Origin: Megaustenia siamemsis
Lineage: Eukaryota; Mollusca; Gastropoda; Stylommatophora; Ariophantidae
Direction: 5' to 3'
DNA length: 64,000 nucleotides
Assembly: GCA_032433765.1 (NCBI GenBank)
Contig: JAVIAB010000008.1
Location: forward strand, 39,389,679 to 39,453,678
A program made the position numbers and the translations under genes. Below are positions 11,530 through 21,080 of this stretch, in pieces (position 1 is the first letter of the stretch; every line of letters starts with the position of its first letter). The notes below the pieces were generated by a model. It was not told the origin of the DNA and made no database searches. It saw only the letters and a program-made list of their open reading frames with translations.

Positions 11530-12115
11530 GGAATGAATAGTCGTCTTTTCCATCCGCCCTTAAAAGGACGGTAAGTGGGCGTAAATGTCTTATACCGTTA
11601 TTATTTACGCCTTTCGGCCCAACCCATCGGATTTCGTCACATAATTTATGAGTACAGTGTTACTTCCCCTTTTCGATCCCTGTTTGCCTGGCCAGACTGG
11701 ATTATCTGTCTATCAATTCAGAGGAAGAGGTATGTTTACAGCACTCGGAAAAATTGACACATAATCAACAACAGAAAAAAATATGGACCAAAGCAGGATC
11801 GAACCCGTACTCGGTGGCACAGCGCCTTGCCACGAAAAGCCAAACGCTAGGGAACACTGCCTACTGAGTACGGGTTCGATCCTGCTTTGGTCTATATTAT
11901 TTTCTGTTGTTGATTATTTGTCATTTTTTCCGAGTGCTGTAAACATACCTCTTCCTCTGAATTGATTCACTGATTATCGCCTCGGAAGTTTCCCTTTATA
12001 ATAATATTCATTTATTATTATTTGTCTCCGGGATTATCTGTATCCAGGAGCACCTCAGACAGGTGGCGCACTGATCAGCGCTGCTGTTCACCGATCCTGA
12101 CGCAGTCAGCTCTGG
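11530..12115 (-). mobile_element. SINE-like family C, split by a later insertion
   Basis: Matches the family C copy at 57380-57762: ATCCGCCCTTAAAAGGACG, CGCCTTTCGGCCCAACCCAT, CTGGCCAGACTGG, then beyond the insertion CACCGATCCTGACGCAGTCA. The element resumes at 12031 after the palindromic insert at 11710-12030. The strand is inferred from the copy at 57380, whose (TGA)n tail lies on the left. Confidence 0.75.
11710..12030. mobile_element. palindromic tRNA-like insertion with 11-bp TSD
   Basis: Flanked by GGATTATCTGT at 11699-11709 and 12031-12041. Inside is a near-perfect inverted repeat with ~99-bp arms (11714-11812 and 11866-11964) around a 53-nt loop. Each arm holds a B-box-like GGATCGAACCCGT / ACGGGTTCGATCC, so it looks like a tRNA-derived SINE in head-to-head duplication. 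It sits inside SINE C and is therefore younger. The remaining 66 bp after the right arm is AT-rich. Confidence 0.75.
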
Positions 12116-12289
12116 GTGATTGACCGCACTCACTTACAGAATGTGTATCTTGATAACCATGAGTGATATGATTTATATCAGATCTGCGAAAGATATCTTT
12201 TTCTATTCCGTTTCATTTCCAGAGTATGTATTCTTCTTTCAAAACCAGCAATCGGTGTCTATGTTTCGCCGTATAACAAATATCTGTCG

Positions 12290-12575
12290 GGAGAACTGGT
12301 CGGTCTCGAGGCAAGACGCCGGCCTCAAGACAGAGAGGTTGTTGGGTTCAAATCCCGGCAGCACCAGTTGGGATTTTTATTTATGATTTCTTTCTGCGGG
12401 AACCATCCCTGGTCTCAGTAGTGAGGCCCGGCTTGAAACGTCAATTACTCATCGAAAGAAAAAAATATGAGCACCTCCGAAGTCGGAGTTATCTACCTGT
12501 GCGACGAGGGACCCCTGTGCACTCGGCTGCCAGGGAAAAATGGATTAACACGCTGAATTCATTTCCTAGTCTCTA
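12290..12575 (+). mobile_element. SINE family D (tRNA-derived)
   Basis: Starts GAGAACTGGTCGGTCTCGAG with a B-box-like GGGTTCAAATCCC, then AACCATCCCTGGTCTCAGTA, TTGAAACGTCAATTACTCAT and GCCAGGGAAAAATGGATTAA. The reverse-complement copy at 40520-40815 preserves all of these blocks in order, which establishes the family and its ~285-bp length. Confidence 0.85.
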
Positions 12576-12914
12576 AAAAAATATATCTCTTTAAAATAAA
12601 TATATAAATAAATTTAAAAAATCGTTTGAAATGAAACATTAGACTTAACCTTGGTATTTTTTGATCCACATTGTATTCTCGAGCCGTATTTGTTCAGCCA
12701 GAGTGGTTATCTGTTACCAGAATCACCACGGGGTAGTGTAACAAGATATTTGTCAGCTTTGTGCGATGATTATTACGTTAAGTCGCCAGCCATTACTCTC
12801 TACTTGCTTTCGGCCAAGACTGCGTCGGATCGCGTTCATGTTTATCAGGAAACAGTCATCAGAGAAGAGAGCAACCAAACTGTGATATCATTTCATTCAT
12901 TGATTGGGTGATGT
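12576..12914. other. no gene seen
   Basis: Unique sequence; one 86-codon frame without splice or start support. Confidence 0.4.
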
Positions 12915-13130
12915 CTTCACATCGAAGATTGGCACTCTGGAGCGCCAATTTACTCTGGTCTCTTGCCTTGATAGTGCACGTTGTTATACGTTGACCAGTT
13001 CATCTTTTAATGTTATCAGTCCACTTTAATCTTGGTCTGCCTCTGCCTCGTCTACCCTGTATCTTCCCTTCCAAAATGAACTTTAATAAGGGTATTGTGT
13101 CTCGTGTCATGTCCCAAAAATGTCAGTCAA
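12915..13130 (-). mobile_element. RTE-like LINE 3' fragment
   Basis: Contains GGAGCGCCAATTTACTCTGG, TCTGCCTCTGCCTCGTCTAC and GTCATGTCCCAAAAATG in the order found at 15373-15650. It is the C-terminal coding end of the RTE subfamily, diverged and truncated on both sides. Confidence 0.75.
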
Positions 13131-13154
13131 CAACATAACACACGATTTTTTCTT

Positions 13155-13420
13155 ACAGAAGCGATCAGCCACTCATCGTTCTTGGCTTACCTCAGGATCG
13201 GTGAACCAAAACAACCCAGATCATTCTCCATCCTCTTACAGTGCCACTATTAGCTGATTTACCAACTAGTCTGGCCAAACGAGTAGGAAGCGAAGAGGGA
13301 AGGCAACACTGTACTCATAAATGATGTACTGGATTGGGATGTGTTGGGCTGAGAGGCGCAAATACCCCATAACACAACGCACCTACGCCCACTTAAAATC
13401 ATTCAAAAGACTGATGACGC
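13155..13420 (+). mobile_element. SINE-like family C, diverged copy
   Basis: In plus orientation it shows AGGATCGGTGAACCAAAACA, ACCAACTAGTCTGGCCAAAC, GAAGAGGGAAGGCAA and CGCCCACTTAAAATCATTC, the reverse complement order of the family C blocks at 57380-57762. Strongly decayed. Confidence 0.6.
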
Positions 13421-13544
13421 AGTGGACTATCATTTCCCTTAGTAGTCATCTGGTAAACAGTAAACAGAGAAAGAAAGAAATACAGAAGCATTTTGTACAT
13501 AAAATATAAAAAAAGTTAGCGAAAAATCGCGAAGGCTGAGTGTA

Positions 13545-13715
13545 AAGTGAACACTACTAACCAGAAGGGCCGGTTTCAAATCCCAGAAGGTGCGAATTTT
13601 TTTTTTTACTTCGGAGTTCACCAAGCTTCTGAAAATGGGTACCAGAATTGTTTTTATATCTGGGAAAATCAGGCGGCCTGGCGTTGTATCGACTGTTGCA
13701 CTATAAATATGTGTC
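13545..13715 (+). mobile_element. tRNA-derived SINE related to family A
   Basis: A B-box-like GGTTTCAAATCCCAGAAGG followed by AAAATGGGTACCAGAATTG, CTGGGAAAATCAGGCGGCCT and GGCGTTGTATCGAC parallels the SINE A core (TGGGTACCGGATT, CTGGGAAAGTAAAGCGGCAC, GGGCGTAATACCGACC). It may be a distant subfamily or an older relative. Confidence 0.5.
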
Positions 13716-14209
13716 GTTCGTTGTTTGCAAAAAAAAAAACACATTCGCTATATATTCTGAAGAATATTAAGTAAGGTATGAGTGAAACCCTTGCGTAACA
13801 AGCATTGTTGTCAAATAGTAATGGGAGTAATGTATTCTCCAGATGTGCTCTCGTTAACAATAATAGAGGTGAGGGTGGGCTGTGTTCTGTCACCACCCCT
13901 GTTCAGCGTGTCGTGAACAGAGTAGCATCCGAATCAAATATTGAAAATGTTGAAATAATGACGCGATGCGAGGCAGACTCAACAGATGGCGCAGGCTGTA
14001 CACGAGGCTCGCTGTCGCACATGATCACGTTGTAATATTTTTAATGAAGGTAACACTATCACTTGAGAAGAACAATATATATATATGAGAACATTAGTTC
14101 ACAGAAGCGATACGTTATGATAGATAAGTTTATCATTCTAGATATTTCTACCAATGATACCAATTACACGTATCTCGAGACGAATCATCACGAGGATTCT
14201 TCCTCTTCT
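13716..14209. other. no gene seen
   Basis: Unique sequence leading to the 33-bp satellite. Only short unsupported frames. Confidence 0.45.
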
Positions 14210-15010
14210 CAGCACCTTTATCATAATTATCAACCATGTTATCAGCATCTTTATCATAATTATCAACCATGTTATCAGCATCTTCATCATAATTATCAAC
14301 CATGTTATCAGCATCTTCATCATAATTATCAACCATGTTATCAGCATCTTCATCATAGTTATCAACCATGTTATCAGCATCTTCATCATAATTATCAACC
14401 ATGTTATCAGCATCTTCATCATAATTATCAACCATGTTATCAGCATCTTCATCATAGTTATCAACCATGTTATCAGCATCTTCATCATATTTATCAATCA
14501 TGTTATCAGCATCTTCATCATAATTATCAACCCTGTTATCAGCATCTTCATTATAATTTTCAACCCTGTTATCAGCATCTTCATAATAATTTCCAACCCT
14601 GTTATCAGCATCTTCATCATAATTTCCAACCCTGTTATCAGCATCTTCATCATAATTTCCAACCCTGTTATCAGCATCTTCATCATAATTTCCAACCCTG
14701 TTATCAGCATCTTCATCATAGTTATCAACCATGTTATCAGCATCTTCATCATATTTATCAACCCTGTTATCAGCATCTTCATAATAATTTCCAACCCTGT
14801 TATCAGCATCTTCATTATAATTTTCAACCCTGTTATCAGCATCTTCATAATAATTTCCAACCCTGTTATCAGCATCTTCATCATAATTTCCAACCCTGTT
14901 ATCAGCATCTTCATCATAATTTCCAACCCTGTTATCAGCATCTTCATCATAATTTCCAACCCTGTTATCAGCATCTTCATCATAATTTCCAACCCTGCTA
15001 TCAGCATCTT
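14210..15010. repeat. 33-bp minisatellite, open in several frames
   Basis: About 24 units of 33 bp built from ATCAGCATCTTCATCATAAT and TATCAACCATGT or TTCCAACCCTGT. Two variant blocks exist: an ACCATG type at 14210-14510 and an ACCCTG type after that, with a second ACCATG unit near 14720. As 33 is divisible by three and units lack stops, frames stay open: plus gives an 11-residue YQPCYQHLHHN repeat, minus gives DNMVDNYDEDA. The acidic minus frame is the more protein-like but lacks flanking coding evidence. Confidence 0.9.
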
Positions 15011-15360
15011 CATCTCTATCTGCATTATAATCACCTTAATTTCCATAATCATCATCATAATCTTCATCTACAATTTCATCTTCATTTTCATCTGTCTTAA
15101 TTTCCATCGTCATCGCCATCTTCACTCGAACTCTATCTTCACCTTCATCTACATCATCATCATCATCTTTTTTTTCACCGTCCTTTTATCTTTCCTTCCA
15201 CTTTATGAGACTAGATTTAGAAAACAAAAACAGAAACAAGTGTGTGATTACAATCTTACTCTGGAATAATTGACACAAAATGAATTGCCGATGTGTCTGA
15301 AGCTAACCTTCTGTTGGGAGATAAATATTACACACAAAAAGAAATTAAGGAAACAAAAAG
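15011..15360. other. no gene; TCATCT-rich low complexity
   Basis: Continuation of TCATCT/TTCATC-rich sequence to about 15180, then unique sequence up to the RTE insertion. Confidence 0.5.
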
Positions 15361-15372
15361 TAAAGCTAAAAT

Positions 15373-16287
15373 CATCATCATCATCATCGAGTGCCTTCTC
15401 CGCAACGAAGGTTGGCTACCATGGATCGCCATTCTACTCTGTTTCTTGCTTTGATGGTGCAGGCTGTCATAGATTGACATGTCCATCTTTTGATGTTACT
15501 CGTCTTAGTTAGTCTTGGTCTGCCTCTGCCTCTTTTACCTTGTATTTTCCCTTCCAATATTACTTTTAGTAGGCTGTTGTGTCTTTTAACATGCCCCATA
15601 AATTTCATTCGTCTTGTCTTAATTGTGTTCAGCAGTTCTCTTTTTATTTTCAGTTGTTTTAAAACTTTGTCGTTTGTTATCTTTTGTTTCCATCCAATTC
15701 TACCTATTCTTCTATAAATCCACATTTCAAAGGCTTCAATTTTCTGTTCTGTTTTCTTGTCTAATGTCCATGTTTCTGCACCATTCAAGAATATTGAGAA
15801 GATGTAACATTTTGCCATTCTTAGTTTCAGCCCTGCTGATATTTGTTTTGTTGTTAGTATATTTTTCATGGCATTAAAATTCCTTTTTTGCCAAACCTAT
15901 TCTTTTGTTTATTTCAATTTTACATTTTCCATCACTGGTTATATTGTGTCCCAGGTAGTTGTAACTCTGGACTGTCTCCAGATGTATTCTCTGCACTGTG
16001 ACATTTAATTGTAGGTCTTGAGAATTTTCTTTGTTTATGATCATAGTTTTAGTCTTTTTGATATTTATTTCTAGTCCATATTTTTTTCTTGTTATAGTTA
16101 TCACATTAAGCAATTGTTGTAGGTCTTTATGATTTTCTGCTAGTAGAACAGTATCATCAGCATATCTTAGGTTATTGATTATCTTTCCATTAATGTTTAG
16201 GCCTGGCATCTCTGAAATGTTTTTAAAGATTTGCTCAGAGTATAGATTTAACTGGTTGAATCAGTGTATTGATTGAACTCTTCTTTT
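15373..16287 (-). mobile_element. RTE-like LINE, 3' half, with TSD
   Basis: A 5'-truncated copy: NNLRYADDTVLLAENHKDLQ (RT palm motif), SYNYLGHNITSDGKCKIEIN, then in another frame GAETWTLDKKTEQKIEAFEM, HVKRHNSLLKVILEGKIQGK and RVEWRSMVANLRCGEGTR, ending in a (GAT)n tail. Perfect 12-bp TSDs TAAAGCTAAAAT lie at 15361-15372 and 16288-16299. Only one clear frame break near 15870 separates the two long frames, so it is younger than most copies here. Confidence 0.9.
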
Positions 16288-16451
16288 TAAAGCTAAAATA
16301 ATGATTGTCTAATCATCTAATGTGTTGTCATGGGTGACTTGTCTGTCTGCGTCTTTTCTATTATTTATTTTGTGGAATATCGCGTTTATCTATAACTTTA
16401 TCGGTTGCTTTTAGATTACTACTATATCTCATGAGACTATATATTTTCACA

Positions 16452-16712
16452 GTAAGTAAAAAAGTTAAGATCCCCGTCACGCCAAGTGGCGTATAGGGAA
16501 TATTGTGTTTTTGACCATAATTTGTATAGATCTTTGACACATGATTGTATTGAATAATGTGGTCGGTATTACGCCCGTGCCGCTTTATTTTACCAGAAAA
16601 AAATCCGGTACCCATTAAAGGCTGGGTGAATAAGGAAGCCGTCGATCAGGATCGAACCCAACCTCTTGTCCTTTGTAGTCCAGTTCACTAACCACTGAGC
16701 TACCGTGCTCCC
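16452..16712 (-). mobile_element. SINE family A, near full length
   Basis: Reverse orientation: ACGCCAAGTGGCGTATAGGG, GCCCGTGCCGCTTTATTTTA, GGTACCCATTAAAGGCTGGG, GATCGAACCCAACCTC (B box) and CACTGAGCTACCGTGC (A box). TSDs ATATTTTCACA at 16441-16451 and 16713-16723, extending imperfectly to ATATTTTCACARTAA. Confidence 0.9.
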
Positions 16713-16723
16713 ATATTTTCACA

Positions 16724-17254
16724 ATAATTAAACAAATATATTTGTAAAAGAAATTGCAACAAATCGGAAATGTAAAAAAATTCAAAAAATCATAATTACA
16801 ACCAAAAAAAACAGACAAAAGATAAATGTTTTCTTGTAATTCTTCTGCAATCAAAGTTAAATATTATTCCTGTCACAGTTGCTTGTTTTGATCACAAAGT
16901 ACATTTTAGTCCTAACTCTTGAAAGTTCAAGCATTTACAGGTGAATATTCCACGAGTCTACTGCATTCATCTCATTCTAAATATTGATATTTCATGAAAG
17001 TGGTTTCATTTTGTAACACTAAAAACATATATGAATTTCCCAACTTAATCAATGTCTGTGTTATTAATATTGCAGCACTTCAATGCTCATAAAGAGGGAG
17101 AAAGATTCCAAACATTGATTCAATACTGTCTGGGATGTGACATTTCACAAGCTGAAAATGTGCTTTCTTCTGCCTCATGGGGATTCATCTTCAATGAAAG
17201 TTAAATGTTCTATTTAATGCTTTGTAGAATGTATCACTATGTCAATATAAGTGA
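16724..17254. other. no gene seen
   Basis: AT-rich unique sequence; no coding or repeat signal noted. Confidence 0.5.
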
Positions 17255-17709
17255 GAAAGAGAGTTCATCGGTTCTAGATAGAGCCAATTCTGACCTATGG
17301 AAGCGAATCATGGCCAGTAAACAAGCAAATGGAAAGATGATTAGAGGCCACAGAGATGGGATTTCTCAGAAGAATGTAGAAAGTTCACTGGATAGCTAAA
17401 AAGGCCAACGAGAAAATTCTCAAAGAGGTCAACACAAAAAGAGAGCTCATAAGAAACATCAGAAAGAAACAATCGACATTTTTCGGGCACATCATGAGAA
17501 GAAGAAAGTTGGAATACTTGGTTACAACTGGCAAAATAAAAGGAAAGAGAGATCACGGACGACAAAGAGAGAAAATACTCGTAGCTTGGTGTCATGGCAT
17601 GGAAAACAGTCAACAACAGAACTAATACGATGCACGGTAGATATAAGTTTGTGGAAGAACATGATCGCCTACGCCAACCGGTATGGCACATGATGATGAT
17701 GATGATGAT
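17255..17709 (+). mobile_element. RTE-like LINE 3' end
   Basis: Reads IEPILTYGSESW-like, then MKRRLEATEMGFLRRM-like sequence in broken frames, then KKQSTFFGHIMRRRKLEYLV, AYANRYGT and (ATG)n. It matches 1056-1686 in the opposite orientation almost throughout, with several frame breaks. Confidence 0.85.
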
Positions 17710-17754
17710 AAGTATGTCTCAGGCATGGTTCTGTCTATTAAACCTAGTCCTGCA

Positions 17755-18010
17755 GTGATATCTGTGGTATTCACGGAAACGAGAAAGCAGATGAATTCGA
17801 CGAAAGCAGGGAGGAACCTTCAACAGTCCGACTAACCTGAATCCTTAAATAAATAAAGACAGTCGTGAAACAATGTAGGAAAACGAAATGGGAAGAAGTA
17901 TATGGAAAATATGAACCAGCACGCGATAACTTAAACTCAGCAGACATATTTAGACTCACAACAGGTCACAGTGGCCTAAGAGCACATCTGCACAAGATAC
18001 GACTCAGTGA
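17755..18010 (+). mobile_element. RNase H end of a non-LTR element
   Basis: GIHGNEKADEFDES matches the last RNase H motif (GNExAD), and downstream KTKWEEVYGKYEPARDNLNS and FRLTTGHSGLRAHLHKIRLS match the post-RNase H tail of Jockey/I-type LINE polyproteins. A stop follows VRLT, so the copy is dead. Different family from 31210-32193. Confidence 0.75.
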
Positions 18011-18049
18011 CTTTGCCACATGTGACAGCGGAACATAAAGACAAGCTAC

Positions 18050-18800
18050 ATAGGTTGTTCTACAAAGTTAGCATCATGTATCACACACTAGTTGGAAAGA
18101 CAGAAAACAGAGTGGTATTAATATATCACACACTAGTTAGATAGACAGAAAACAGAGTTATTAGTGTAACACACACTACTCGGATAGACAGAAAACATAT
18201 TTATTAGTGTATCACACACTACTCGGATTGACAGAAAAGAGAGTTATTAGTGTATCATACACTACTCGGATTGACAGAAAAGAGAGTTATTAGTGTATCA
18301 CACACTACTCGGATAGACAGAAAGCAGAGTTATTAGTGTATCACACACTACTCGGATAGACAGAAAGCAGAGTTATTAGTGTATCACACACTACTCGGAT
18401 AGACAGAAAACAGAGTTATTAGTGTATTACACACTACTCGGATAGATAGAAGAAAGTGATATAATGCATAACACAATACTCAGATAAAAAATAAAAGTGA
18501 TATAATGTACCACACACTACTCAGATAGACAGAAAACAAAGTGATATTAATGTATCAAACACTGAGATAGACAGAAATAAAGTAATAATCTTGTATTACA
18601 CACTCAGATAGACAGAAATCAAATTAATCATCTTGTATCACACACTCAGACAGACAGAAAGCAAGTAAATCATCTTGAATCATACACTGAGATAGAATAC
18701 AGTTTAATCATCTTGTATCACGCACTCAGATAGATAGTAAGCAAATTAATCATCTGGTATCACACACACCCAGATAGGCAGTAAACAAATTAATTATCGT
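18050..18800. repeat. 43-bp minisatellite (CACACACTACTCGGATAG)
   Basis: About 17 units of roughly 43 bp, consensus part GAGTTATTAGTGTATCACAC ACTACTCGGATAGACAGAAA. Units shorten and diverge after 18560 (about 38-40 bp, with TAATCATCTTGTATCACACA). Confidence 0.9.
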
Positions 18801-18866
18801 GTGCTCACACACTCCGACAAAATATAAGATGTTTCCGTCATCTAACGACATTATAAATAACATACT

Positions 18867-19173
18867 CATCATCATCATCATGTACCCTGCCGGTTGGCGT
18901 AGGCGATCATGTCCCTCCACAATCTTCTATCCACAGTGCATCGTATCAGTTCTGTTGTTGACTGTTTTCCATGCCATGACACCAAGCTATCCAGTATTTT
19001 CTCTCTTTGTCGTCCGCGATCTCTCTTTCCTTTTATTTTGCCAGTTGTAACCAAGTATTCCAACTTTCCTCTTCTCATGATGTGCCCAAAAAATGTTGAT
19101 TGCTTCTTTCTGATGTTTTTTTAAGAGCTCCCTTTTTGTGTTGGCCTCTTTGAGAACTTCCTCATTGGTCTTA
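18867..19173 (-). mobile_element. RTE-like LINE 3' end with TSD
   Basis: 5'-truncated copy of the 1056-1686 subfamily with KLEYLVTTGKIKGKRDRGRQ and AYANRQGT. Perfect 12-bp TSDs AAATAACATACT at 18855-18866 and 19174-19185. The 307-bp insert is too short to encode any domain. Confidence 0.9.
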
Positions 19174-19185
19174 AAATAACATACT

Positions 19186-19499
19186 ACTAATGTGAATAAG
19201 CTAAATAAAAGTTGATCATCTGGCTTCAGGGCACGAGTAAGCAGAGAGCTTTACTTATTTACAATATCCTTGAAATCCTGCAGCGGTCACTGTGATGCAC
19301 TTGACCTGGTATAGACAACTGCAGCTCACAATCTTAACGGCACATGATGATGAGACACGAATGATTTCCAGTTTTTGTCTCCTTTTTTGGCTTGACACTA
19401 CCCATCCAACCTGGAATTACGTCTTCAAAGTTATATTGGACCGGAAGTGCAATAAAAGTAACACTGAAATAGGTTTTATGTGAAATTTAGAATAATTGG
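19186..19499. other. no gene seen
   Basis: Unique sequence with a 63-codon unsupported frame. Confidence 0.4.
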
Positions 19500-19862
19500 A
19501 TCAATGGTGTAACAAGACTGATACAAGAGATGGTAATGTGATAAAAGTAATAAAAAGAGAAGTTGAAGTGATATGAATAATAAAAAGAGAGGTTGAAGTG
19601 ATAGGAATAATAAAAAGAGAGGTTGAAGTGATAGGAATAATAAAAAGAGAGGTTGAAGTGATAGGAATAATAAAAAGAGAGGTTGGTCTGATAATTATAT
19701 AAAAGAGAGGTTGGTCTGCTAAGAATAACATGAGAGTGGTTGAAAGGATAAAAATAACAAAAGACAAGCTGATGGGATCAAAGTAAAAAAGAAAGGTTGA
19801 TATATTAATCGTAATAAAATAGAGGTTGATTTGATAAGAATAAATACATAGAGGCTATTGAT
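19500..19862. repeat. 30-bp minisatellite (GAGAGGTTGAAGTGATAGGA)
   Basis: About ten units of GAGAGGTTGAAGTGATAGGA ATAATAAAAA. Related degenerate units reappear at 20447-20490 and 20708-20790, so the RTE at 19863 and the SINE at 20501 landed inside one longer array. Confidence 0.85.
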
Positions 19863-20446
19863 AATACTCAGACGGAAGAGGTTTGTACAAAAGAGGTGAG
19901 ATGCAGGATGGCTCAGGCAAAAGCAGCTTTCCAAAAAAATGAGGAAGATACTATGCGATCCATTTTTAACAATAGAAACAAGAAAAAGAGTTCTTAAATG
20001 TTATGTAGAGTCAGACTTAACATCTGGATGTGAATCATTGACAATAGGACAACAGACAAGAAAATCACTGGAGTCTGTAGAAATGTGGTTTTACAGAAGA
20101 ATGTTGAGAATACCATGGACAGCAAGAAGAGTAATGAAAATGTTCTGAAAGAGGTCAAAGCAAAAAGAGAGCTAATTTCCAATATTAGGAAGAAACAATC
20201 ATCATTTTTGGCCATGTAATGAGAAGAGAACAACTAGAATATATTGTAACAACTGGAAAAATTGAGGGACGAAGAGATAGAGGAAAGCAAAGAGAAAAAA
20301 TACCAGACAGCTTAAGAGAATGACTTGGCTGAAGGTCAACAGCAGAAATAATAAATAACTGTCGAGATCGAAAATTGTGGAGAGACATGATCACCTGGGC
20401 CAGCAGGCCCAGTACTTGTTGATTATGATGATGATGATGATGATGA
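19863..20446 (+). mobile_element. RTE-like LINE 3' end, third subfamily
   Basis: GKMRKILCDPFLTIETRKRV-like start, then LKCYVESDLTSGCESLTIGQ, WFYRRMLRIPWTARR and a run through to ITWASRPSTC and (GAT)n. Sister copies: 53150-53862 and 57145-58375 (plus), 9296-9640 (minus). Inserted in the 30-bp array. Confidence 0.85.
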
Positions 20447-20500
20447 TGATGGAGAGTGCGATTCGATAAGAATAATAATAGTGAAACTGATGTTATAAGA

Positions 20501-20706
20501 CAAGAGGTAGGGCTCAATCCCAACCGACGGCAACCGGTTCACCCAACCGTTGATGGGTACCGAATTTTTTCAGGGAAAGTAAAGCGGCACGGGCGAAATA
20601 CCGACCACATTACCCCAAAAATCATGTGCTGAAGGTCTGTAAAATTTATGGTCACTAACACCATATTCCCTATACGCCAGTTGGCGTGACGGGGGTACCT
20701 TACTTT
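20501..20706 (+). mobile_element. SINE family A, 5'-truncated
   Basis: Starts at CAAGAGGTAGGGCTCAATCC and ends GGGGGTACCTTACTTTA. TSDs ACTGATGTTATAAGA (15 bp) at 20486-20500 and 20707-20721. Confidence 0.9.
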
Positions 20707-20721
20707 ACTGATGTTATAAGA

Positions 20722-21075
20722 ATAATAAAATACATCTTGATATGATAAGAATAACAAAAGACAAGCTAATGCGATCAGAGTAAATAGGAGATGATGTTAT
20801 AAGAAAAGGAAAAAAGAAACATTGATTTAATTAGGATTACAAGACATAGAGGGGTAGATATAGACAAATGAGCGGAGAATAAATGAAGGATTAGTAAGAT
20901 GAGGATCATAACTGTTGTCACTAAGGATATGGAAACTTGAATAAAGATGAGGAAGAAAACGGAAACATGAAGTGCAGCAATTATAAAACACAGTGCATGC
21001 ATAGTAATTAGATAAACAAGGAATACTGTAGAGATTATACGAAAAGAAAAATGTGAGGAAGGAAACATATTACCT
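20722..21075. other. intron or flank of the large gene
   Basis: Lies immediately 3' (minus strand) of the splice donor at 21077. It contains degenerate 30-bp repeat units to about 20790, then unique sequence. No next exon was identified to the left, so the following exon of the gene may lie outside the window or be too short to see. Confidence 0.4.
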
Positions 21076-21080
21076 ACCTG
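21071..21080 (-). other. 5' splice donor of the giant exon
   Basis: Minus-strand CAG|GTAGGTAAT fits the donor consensus closely. The coding frame would otherwise run only two more codons to a stop, supporting exon end at 21078 in phase 1. Confidence 0.7.

Noticed and set aside
14063..15269. 371-codon Ile-rich and 345-codon His/Gln-rich plus-strand frames
   Set aside because: Several frames are open because the unit is 33 bp. Composition is not protein-like and no start or splice context supports them.
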